Source of the DNA: Fermentimonas sp.
GTDB lineage: Bacteria; Bacteroidota; Bacteroidia; Bacteroidales; Dysgonomonadaceae
Direction: 5' to 3'
Assembly (NCBI GenBank): GCA_028683355.1
Contig: JAQUIZ010000002.1
Span: forward strand, 1 to 64,000
DNA length: 64,000 bases
The translations under genes and the position numbers were made by a program. The notes under the pieces were generated by a model that was not told where the DNA came from, made no database searches, and worked only from the letters and a program-made list of their open reading frames with translations. Shown here one piece after another: positions 57,285-64,000 of the stretch. Positions within the stretch are counted from its first letter, which is position 1. Each line of letters opens with the position of its first letter.

Positions 57285-60017
57285 TTAATAGAATAGCCAA
57301 TCAACTGTTTCACTTGACTCGTCATCAGTCAAACCGGCATTTCTTGCTGAAACATCAGAAGTTGTGAAACCCAGAACCAATAATGCCCCTTTTCCAAGAT
57401 TCAGGGTATGTTTGCCCTGAGAAAAAGTGTATATATGTACATTCAGTGCTGGCATACCAGATAATTGAACTGCATTTAACAGAACCGGGTCAGCCTGACC
57501 ATACAGATTTGCAGAAGCGTCTGTTTCAAGTGTAGGTGCTTTTGCGTAAGCACTCTGATCATCTCTAAAATAACCTATAAGCAACTTCACAGAATCGGCA
57601 GTCTCAAATTCAATAGTTGTTCCATCATTCTTTTGAGTCACAGGATTCAGCTTTAAAGCTTTCAAATTCTTCAACTCAGGAGCAATTTCCTCAATAATTG
57701 ATTCATTCCCTGACTGTATTTTTTGCCCTTTTGATAGAACTACTTGCTCTGATTTCGGGTTGATTATTGTAACCTCTGCGGGAACAAGCGGAGTAATTTC
57801 AACTTCACTCGACTCCTGATTATCAGATTTTAGCAATTGAATATTTTCTTTTAAGTTATTCAACTCCTGCTCATAGTGAGGCAACAACTCTCCCCATGTT
57901 TTATTTTTACCATCATCACCTCCTATAGGTACTCTTCTTTGAGCTGTCTGCATACTATTTGCATAATGATAGGTATCTTTTGTTAATTCTACTAATCTCC
58001 TGTAGTGGTCCAAGCTCTCTTCCATAAGAGGTATAGCCTCTTCCAGGTATTTAAGATCTTTGCTATACTGATAATCGAGTACTTTTTCTGCAGCTCTCAC
58101 TTTGGTGTTAAAGAACCAGGCAAACTCTCTGTATGAGTATACATCATTTTTTAAACGCAAGAACTCATCTCTGTTTTTTGTAACACTTTTCTCTGCCCTG
58201 TCTATGGCCTCAACCGCCAGATCACCATGTTCTGCCACCTCAGTTACTATATCCAATGGCAATTCACCAATATGCGGTATGTTTTTCCATTTTTTTTCTA
58301 CATACTCAATCAGCTTTTCTCCTTCTGGTCCACACGATTCATAAAAACCTGGATATATTTTATATTTATAGGGATTTACAAGCTGACTCATAAACATACC
58401 TAAAGTCAATGTCTGCCTGTTTCCCTCAGTAATTCCAAACCTTCTTAATAATTTAGGTGATATCTCGCCTGTCTGCTCATAAGCTTCAAGTATATCGGCC
58501 GATCCATTGCCTGAACCATACAGTTTATCAAATTGATTGCTCCAGTATGAAATCTCATCAGTTCTGTCACGATCTGCTTTCCATGCATAACGGGCCCATG
58601 CTTTGTACCAAATCCAATCTCTGTCAGTCTGCTTCAAGCGATCACCATTAGGCAGCTTGTCGGCAGTATATGGCCAGTCCCAATAGGAAGCCTGAGGATA
58701 TAAATGTAATCCGTTAGCTCCATGTACCTCATGCATAGCCTGTACCGATTTTTGTATAAAATCAGGAGAACCATATCTGAAAGGCTCAAGATTAGCAAGA
58801 ATATGTACGTTATCAATATGAACAGAGCCAAGTGAACTTAAATCTCTGTGAATCTGAGACCAGGGACCGCGAGGTTCATAAGTTGTAAGAGATTCACCGT
58901 TATATTTGTGCATCGTGTAAAGATTGCTGTATATAGGCAGCGCTGCATCCATAACCATTTTGGCATCTGTGTCGTGTGCACGAACAATTATTGGCGGTTC
59001 GTCAGTCCGTCCTGTTGCACTCAATCCATCTCTTACACCAGGGATAACTGTATTTACAAACCAATTTACATCATCCTCATAAGTAGCCATTGCTTCGCCA
59101 AGACAAACCAGTAAACCAACGTTAGGATATTTTTCCACGAATGCTGCAATCGACTTCTGTGTATAGTCAGCAATTATCGGCATGATAGGTCTGTTTCTGT
59201 CCTGTGTTTGGATACCATAATGCTCAGCAAAAGGTTTTGAAACGATTATATTATAAAACATCTGTATTACATAGATTCCTCGTTTATCGGCCTCCTCAGT
59301 AAGAAATGAGAAGATCTCCTCGTTTTTTTTGAAAGTTTCATCGTCAACCTCAACTGCAAAAGGATAATCATCCAACTTAACAAGTGAAGCAAACGGATGG
59401 CCGTTCCATAAATAAAGAGAATTCATCCTGTTCTCAACAAGCATATCCAGGTACTCGATCCATAATTCTTTATCATAGAACCAAGGAAACGTTTCAGGTG
59501 TATATGGATATTCATAAACTGTTCTTCCCGGAAGATAATATGGCTTTTGGAGTCCTATACAGGCCCCGCGCATAACCATTTCCGGTGCATCCAAAAATTT
59601 AACCGGAAGTGGTTTACCTTCACGTATTATATCCGAAAGCTCATAACACCCGTAAAGGGCACCCGAAGGGTCTTCTGCGTAAACCAACGTTCGGTTGTTT
59701 TCAGTATCAATATAAAAACCTTCACTGTTTATTTTTTCAGGTAGTGAAAAACCTAACTGTTCGGTAATAATTGAAGTTAATGAATCCTCTTTTTCGAGAA
59801 TCCAGAAAATCTTACCGCTATTATCCTCAAGGTCAACAGCAGCAGTTTCAGATATTACCACTTTATATTTTGATTCTTCAAGTGTTTTTTTTAATTTCTC
59901 GGCACCGAATTGTACTCTTTCCGATGCATTTGGAGTAACACGGATAACAACACTCTCTTTTTTGCAGGAAGCCATACTAAGCAGTGCGGCCAAAAAAAAC
60001 AATACTCTTAATTTCAT
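57285..60017 (-). CDS. large glycosidase-like lipoprotein with GH67/GH20-type N-terminal domain
   Basis: A 910-residue protein with a lipoprotein signal (LLSMASCKKES). Residues about 23-140 look like the alpha/beta domain found at the N-terminus of GH67 and GH20 enzymes (GAEKLKKTLEESKYKVVI, then GFYIDTENNRTLVYAEDPSGALYGCYELSDII). The TIM-barrel part follows: VENRMNSLYLWNGHP, GLLVCLGEAMATYED and LHLYPQASYWDWPY. The C-terminus has long helices (about 600-740) and a beta-sandwich (about 780-910). This resembles alpha-glucuronidase or alpha-galacturonidase-type enzymes of RG-II loci, but I cannot assign a CAZy family. Glu in CLGEAMA is a candidate catalytic residue. Confidence in hydrolase class moderate, in substrate low. 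Confidence 0.6.
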   Translation of the reverse strand: MKLRVLFFLAALLSMASCKKESVVIRVTPNASERVQFGAEKLKKTLEESKYKVVISETAAVDLEDNSGKIFWILEKEDSLTSIITEQLGFSLPEKINSEGFYIDTENNRTLVYAEDPSGALYGCYELSDIIREGKPLPVKFLDAPEMVMRGACIGLQKPYYLPGRTVYEYPYTPETFPWFYDKELWIEYLDMLVENRMNSLYLWNGHPFASLVKLDDYPFAVEVDDETFKKNEEIFSFLTEEADKRGIYVIQMFYNIIVSKPFAEHYGIQTQDRNRPIMPIIADYTQKSIAAFVEKYPNVGLLVCLGEAMATYEDDVNWFVNTVIPGVRDGLSATGRTDEPPIIVRAHDTDAKMVMDAALPIYSNLYTMHKYNGESLTTYEPRGPWSQIHRDLSSLGSVHIDNVHILANLEPFRYGSPDFIQKSVQAMHEVHGANGLHLYPQASYWDWPYTADKLPNGDRLKQTDRDWIWYKAWARYAWKADRDRTDEISYWSNQFDKLYGSGNGSADILEAYEQTGEISPKLLRRFGITEGNRQTLTLGMFMSQLVNPYKYKIYPGFYESCGPEGEKLIEYVEKKWKNIPHIGELPLDIVTEVAEHGDLAVEAIDRAEKSVTKNRDEFLRLKNDVYSYREFAWFFNTKVRAAEKVLDYQYSKDLKYLEEAIPLMEESLDHYRRLVELTKDTYHYANSMQTAQRRVPIGGDDGKNKTWGELLPHYEQELNNLKENIQLLKSDNQESSEVEITPLVPAEVTIINPKSEQVVLSKGQKIQSGNESIIEEIAPELKNLKALKLNPVTQKNDGTTIEFETADSVKLLIGYFRDDQSAYAKAPTLETDASANLYGQADPVLLNAVQLSGMPALNVHIYTFSQGKHTLNLGKGALLVLGFTTSDVSARNAGLTDDESSETVDWLFY

Positions 60018-60087
60018 TTTAAATTCAACTTCTTATATCGACATTCTTATAGTTATAAATCAGGACGGCCAACTGGTTTTTCTGTAC

Positions 60088-62313
60088 TCAAAACTTATAC
60101 GACACAACAACCTCATCATTCTCTTTAATCCAAAGCCTGTAATCATTTCCTTCGAGTTTTTCAATTTTCCCTTTAGTGGTTTTAGGGGCAATTTTACTGC
60201 TGAAATAAAGATAACCCTCCCCTTCAGTTGCTTTCACCTTTATGCTCTTTTGATCCATACTAATTTTTATATCTCCATTAGGAGTAGGAACTGATCCCTC
60301 CATCCATTCCAACCCACCCAAATCAGGAGTTATAGAAAACTCGCTATAACCTGCTTTCACTGGCTTTATACCGAGATAATATTTTCCAAGCAAATAGATA
60401 GGACTCGCTCCCCAGGAATGGCAAAGACTTTTACCATAAGGTCGGCCATACATAGTAAGATGTTCTATGCCCCTATCTTCAGGATTATATTTTTCCCAAA
60501 AAGAGGTAGCCCCCTCTTTTATCATCCCACCCCAGTAATCTTTCATCTCACTCATTACCAGATCATATTCACCCAATTCGCATAAAGCTTCCAGTTCATA
60601 GAAACGCATATATGGTGTAGTTATTTTCATTATGGAATCATTAAGCAGTACAGAACTTTTAACTGATTGCTTCTGATTATGAGTAAGATAATCAAAAAGC
60701 ACAGCAAACATATTAGAATAACGTGTTATTTCAGGCTGTTGAACATTTTTCAATCGGTTGTGAACTAAAGCATGCTGATCTTCGTCCCAAAAAGCAGGTA
60801 TTAGCTTCTCTCTGAGATCACCTGCCAGTTTATTATACTTAGCCTTATCCTCATTATTATTTGTCAATTCGGCACAAAGCGCCATTGTCTCGAGACTGCG
60901 ACAGAAGAGAATTTGTTCAAAAGAGAGCTCACCCTGTTTATCCATGTAACCATCGGCCCAATCAACAAATACCCAATCTCCTGCCAGTCCTTCTACCATT
61001 CCGTTGTCATTTGTACGCCCCAAAACATACTCCATCATGGACTGCATTCTTGGATAAATCTGTGAGATAAAATGTGTATCTCCTGAAAACAGGTAATAGT
61101 CGTAAATCGATAAAAACCAATAAAATGTATAATCCATAATCGTATTGATATGGCTGGTAATAGGGTCCTTACCTCCTAAGAGCCAGATAGTGTTTTTAAC
61201 AGTCTGCGAGTCGAAAAAACTATAGTAATTCATTAAGTAGCTTTGGTAAGCATCACCACTCCATACCCATCTGTCACGCTTAATACCGTCAATAAAAAAC
61301 TCTCGTGTAGTAAGATGCATCGTATATGCACTCACATCCCATATTTTATTCAACTCTTCATCACTACTCTTAAAAGAACCACGATGAACCTCCGGTCGAT
61401 ACTCATAAAGCATACTTACATCTGTATAGTCAACACCCTCATCTTTTGTTATATATACATATCTAAATGCTTTACTGTTTTCAAGAGTAAAAGTATCGGT
61501 TAACTTGTATGTATGCCCCAACGACTTATCTAAAAAATTATCTTTATCAACATAAAACTTATCCAAAGTTTCACAAAACTCTGTATCTAATGCCTCTTCT
61601 CGGCTCTCGCCGTAATATATATTTATATCACCACTGCCTTTTAAATTATTAAACTGCAGAAATCCAATAGTCTCCTTACCAAAATCTAATAGTTCACCCG
61701 AGTTAACAAAATCTCTATTCTGAACATCTTGTGGTGTAACTGCAAGCCTGTATTCCGATGGCAACTCATTTATCGAATTAAAACCACCTGACCCTACTCT
61801 GTAGTAGGTAGTTGCAGATGTGTCGCTTGCCTTTCCGCTTTCATCAATCCACTCTTTATCTTCATAAGTCACTCTCCAGGTATCATCAGACTTAAGAGTC
61901 TCACCTCTAACAAAAATTGCAGGAGGTGTAGATTGATTCCATACTTTTATGTTAAGCTGATGTTTTCCTGCCGGCAACAGAAATTTATCAGGCATACCAA
62001 ACTGTAGTTTACCATTTAACTTAATGTTAAATACCCCCTCTACGTTTATTTCAACTTCTTCCGGCTTGTCAAGATCCAGCTCCTTGCTAAATTCAACTAC
62101 AATATAGTGACTGTCCATCTTCCAGAATGGAGGAAAGAATGCACCTCTTTCGGTACGACGGTTATTCATTTTATTTCCAAGCCATATCTCATAATCCCCT
62201 GGGTACCATATCCATGTAGCAGGAGTTGCAGCCTGAATAATACTCTGAGAAAGTATCATCATTCCAATAATCAATAAAAACTTGTTTTTAGAGTTTAATA
62301 TTTTTTTATACAT
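60088..62313 (-). CDS. GH78-like alpha-L-rhamnosidase
   Basis: A 741-residue protein with a signal peptide (about 1-29, ending IQAA). Order: an N-terminal jelly-roll (about 35-165, VEGVFNIKLNGKLQFG), a second sandwich (about 190-310, GELLDFGKETIGFLQF), and an (alpha/alpha)6 barrel (about 320-640) with FFIDGIKRDRWVWSGDAYQSY, which corresponds to the GH78 region carrying a catalytic acid, and GDWVFVDWADG. A closing beta-sandwich (GYSEFSITPDLGG) follows. GH78 enzymes invert configuration while releasing alpha-L-rhamnose. The gene ends 70 bp before the GH67N-like gene and starts 13 bp after the oxidoreductase. The DG-KRDR variant differs somewhat from the common ERLGWTGD, so related inverting families cannot be excluded. 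Confidence 0.82.
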   Translation of the reverse strand: MYKKILNSKNKFLLIIGMMILSQSIIQAATPATWIWYPGDYEIWLGNKMNNRRTERGAFFPPFWKMDSHYIVVEFSKELDLDKPEEVEINVEGVFNIKLNGKLQFGMPDKFLLPAGKHQLNIKVWNQSTPPAIFVRGETLKSDDTWRVTYEDKEWIDESGKASDTSATTYYRVGSGGFNSINELPSEYRLAVTPQDVQNRDFVNSGELLDFGKETIGFLQFNNLKGSGDINIYYGESREEALDTEFCETLDKFYVDKDNFLDKSLGHTYKLTDTFTLENSKAFRYVYITKDEGVDYTDVSMLYEYRPEVHRGSFKSSDEELNKIWDVSAYTMHLTTREFFIDGIKRDRWVWSGDAYQSYLMNYYSFFDSQTVKNTIWLLGGKDPITSHINTIMDYTFYWFLSIYDYYLFSGDTHFISQIYPRMQSMMEYVLGRTNDNGMVEGLAGDWVFVDWADGYMDKQGELSFEQILFCRSLETMALCAELTNNNEDKAKYNKLAGDLREKLIPAFWDEDQHALVHNRLKNVQQPEITRYSNMFAVLFDYLTHNQKQSVKSSVLLNDSIMKITTPYMRFYELEALCELGEYDLVMSEMKDYWGGMIKEGATSFWEKYNPEDRGIEHLTMYGRPYGKSLCHSWGASPIYLLGKYYLGIKPVKAGYSEFSITPDLGGLEWMEGSVPTPNGDIKISMDQKSIKVKATEGEGYLYFSSKIAPKTTKGKIEKLEGNDYRLWIKENDEVVVSYKF

Positions 62314-62326
62314 AATAAATAAGGTA

Positions 62327-63397
62327 TTATAATTTCAGATTATGTTCTTTAAGTATATCGGATACTTTTACTATTTCGCCCGTTTTTAGTGAACGATCCA
62401 TAGCTTGAAGAAGAGCTACAGTGCCTACTCCTTCTCTGATATCCGGATAAGCGATAAAATCTTGTTCAATGCTATCTGCAAAATACTCCAAATAGTTCTG
62501 ATATTCACCGGCATGATGACTCTGCCCTTCAAAACGGAAGTAGTAATTTTTATAACTATCTCCCCAGGTAATTATTTTTTCCTCACCACTATTGGTCGTA
62601 ACCGAATAGCGTAACTCGTGATAATCAGCCTGACTTGCTCCTTCTGTTCCTCTGAGTATACAACTCATTTCACTTTCGCGCGCCGTTGGCTGTACAGGTG
62701 AAGTATATACACCGCTTACACGAGCAATACTGCCATTTTTCGCTTTAAATATAAAGTGCATAGTATCTTCGTTCTTAATACCTGCTGTCACGCCGTTCTG
62801 ACTAATCATTCCGTAACCCATAACTTCTTCAATATCGGGCATATACCAGCGTATAAAATCTACCGGATGGCTCAATCCTCCATACAGCCATTTAAAATCG
62901 GACAGCAACGCCCATTCCTTATCCAGAAACCAACGATGATCGGCATTATAGTGCGCTTCGATTGTAATTAATTCACCTATTACGCCTTGATCGAAATCTG
63001 CTCGTTGACGTTTCATAGGCTCAAAAAAACGAGAACTCTGTCCTACAAAAACTTTTCTTTTGTGCTTCTCTGCCAATTCCGTCAGCTCCTTTGCAAATGA
63101 CAAATCATGAATGAAGGGTTTTGTACAGACAACATGCTTACCTTTTATCAATGCCTGTTTAATATGGGTAGCATGAAGGTTATCAGGAGTATAGACAGCT
63201 ATTATATCAATTGCCGGATCATTAAGCAATACTTCGTAATCTGTTGCAAAAGTGTTCAGATTAAACTCTTTTGCACGTTTAATGCAAAGATCCTCATTCC
63301 TGTCACATATATTCACAAGATTCAGCTTATTGCTGGCAAGAGATGCAGAAATTGCACTCCTGCCCTCTCCTAGCCCAAGGATAGCTATGTTTTGCAT
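62327..63397 (-). CDS. Gfo/Idh/MocA-family NAD(P)-dependent oxidoreductase
   Basis: A 356-residue cytoplasmic protein. The N-terminal Rossmann fold starts IAILGLGEGRSAI, and the family EKP motif appears as VVCTKPFIHDL near residue 97, with the lysine kept. The C-terminal alpha/beta domain contains KWLYGGLSHPVDFIRWYMPD, where the His is in the place of the usual catalytic histidine. Such enzymes oxidise or reduce sugars and sugar derivatives at carbinol positions. Its place ahead of the rhamnosidase suggests action on a released sugar or deoxysugar. The stop of the beta-helix gene lies two bases upstream of its start, so the pair are probably coupled. Confidence 0.88.
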   Translation of the reverse strand: MQNIAILGLGEGRSAISASLASNKLNLVNICDRNEDLCIKRAKEFNLNTFATDYEVLLNDPAIDIIAVYTPDNLHATHIKQALIKGKHVVCTKPFIHDLSFAKELTELAEKHKRKVFVGQSSRFFEPMKRQRADFDQGVIGELITIEAHYNADHRWFLDKEWALLSDFKWLYGGLSHPVDFIRWYMPDIEEVMGYGMISQNGVTAGIKNEDTMHFIFKAKNGSIARVSGVYTSPVQPTARESEMSCILRGTEGASQADYHELRYSVTTNSGEEKIITWGDSYKNYYFRFEGQSHHAGEYQNYLEYFADSIEQDFIAYPDIREGVGTVALLQAMDRSLKTGEIVKVSDILKEHNLKL

Positions 63398-63399
63398 AC

Positions 63400-64000
63400 T
63401 TAGTTAAATAAATATTGAAATTCTTTAAGCGGACCTGCATTTACTTTAACACTATCATTTACCATAGATCCGTTATTTTCCCAAACATTACCGGGGCCGT
63501 TGGCATTCTGAAGAAACTTATCTCCTTCAGTCCAGTTATCCTTTACGGTAATGAATGAAGACCCCTCATCAGCATATAGGTAAAACCAGTGAGAAGGTAT
63601 GTGTACATATCCGGGAGTATAAATATCATGAATATAGTTTTCTGTAATCATTGTTCCGGGCTGATTTCCCAATGTATAAATCCCAGCCACATCATACATA
63701 TGTTTAGCATAATTCCATATATGATTTGCATGAACTTTATTATCCCTCATAACTACCGGGTTATTATTCCATCCCCATCCCAGACTTATTCCGGTATATG
63801 AGACTTCACGAATTTCGTTATGTGATATCAGAATATTGTTTACATACCCCGCTGCTATAGCTACACAGCCCCAATCTTCGTTTGTAACATCCTCAAAAAG
63901 ATTATTAACTATTTTCTGATAAGAGCATACTTCTCTTAGATCACGTGGATTAAAAGGAAAATGTGTTTCGTGTGCCGATGGTGAAAAACTGCCAATTACA
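63400..64000 (-). CDS. right-handed parallel beta-helix protein, C-terminal part cut by window edge
   Basis: The minus-strand frame stays open from the right edge to the stop at 63400, about 200 residues. The internal ATG at 63750 is not the start: upstream codons continue the same repeat pattern (NNILISHNEIREVSYTGIS, GWGWNNNPVV, then NKVHANHIWNYAKHMYDVAG and NYIHDIYTPGYVH), typical coils with stacked Asn residues. Such folds occur in pectin lyases, polygalacturonases and in GH141, an alpha-L-fucosidase of RG-II loci that neighbours GH78 in B. thetaiotaomicron as I recall. The missing N-terminus prevents a firm family call. Confidence 0.75.
   Translation of the reverse strand, partial: VIGSFSPSAHETHFPFNPRDLREVCSYQKIVNNLFEDVTNEDWGCVAIAAGYVNNILISHNEIREVSYTGISLGWGWNNNPVVMRDNKVHANHIWNYAKHMYDVAGIYTLGNQPGTMITENYIHDIYTPGYVHIPSHWFYLYADEGSSFITVKDNWTEGDKFLQNANGPGNVWENNGSMVNDSVKVNAGPLKEFQYLFN

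Overview
The window looks like Bacteroidota DNA, probably order Bacteroidales. The evidence is SusC/SusD outer-membrane pairs, a hybrid two-component sensor with an AraC output domain, many secreted carbohydrate-active enzymes with signal peptides or lipoboxes, AT-rich sequence, and start codons that mostly lack Shine-Dalgarno sequences. The whole window reads as one large polysaccharide utilisation locus for pectin. The enzyme set (PL1 lyases, GH106 and GH78 rhamnosidases, several GH2 enzymes, a propeller-GH2 fusion, an acetylesterase) suggests that rhamnogalacturonan, possibly rhamnogalacturonan II (RG-II), is the target. The glycan target is inferred, not proven. No RNA genes, CRISPR arrays or intact mobile elements were seen.

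Left part (1-25.6 kb, mostly plus strand). A susC gene running off the left edge on the minus strand faces a divergent susC/susD pair (826-5705). A secreted TIM-barrel isomerase-like lipoprotein follows, then a second susC/susD pair (7051-12867) closed by a clear terminator. Next come two tandem PL1 pectate lyases, a DUF3826-type protein, the hybrid two-component regulator (17384-21760), a two-domain beta-helix protein (21825-24932) and an ECF sigma factor. Four transcription units in this half carry a shared upstream motif, TGATTACA followed after a fixed or nearly fixed gap by GTCT. It is a candidate operator for the regulator.

Right part (25.8-64 kb, all minus strand). About 21 genes lie head to tail with gaps of at most about 75 bp. 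From promoter-distal to promoter-proximal they are: a sodium symporter, a DHDPS/NAL-family aldolase, a decayed amidohydrolase, a GH2, a DUF5703-type enzyme, a SASA acetylesterase, a GH106, two more GH2 enzymes, a propeller-GH2-malectin fusion, a five-gene corrinoid/methyltransferase/transporter block (49139-54334), a cytoplasmic GH31, a lipoprotein rhamnose-mutarotase-like protein, a large GH67N-like glycosidase, a GH78, a Gfo/Idh/MocA oxidoreductase and a beta-helix protein cut by the right edge. A perfect 30-bp inverted repeat sits where this unit converges with the left half.

The most unusual content is the corrinoid methyl-transfer block inside a glycan-degradation operon. It holds two UROD-superfamily methyltransferases, a corrinoid protein, a MetH-activation-like protein and a sodium symporter, directly after a GH31 without a signal peptide. 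A coherent reading is that O-methylated sugars released from pectin are imported, freed by GH31 and demethylated by a B12-dependent system. RG-II carries 2-O-methyl-xylose and 2-O-methyl-fucose. This function is inferred from family membership, motifs and gene order and is not demonstrated.
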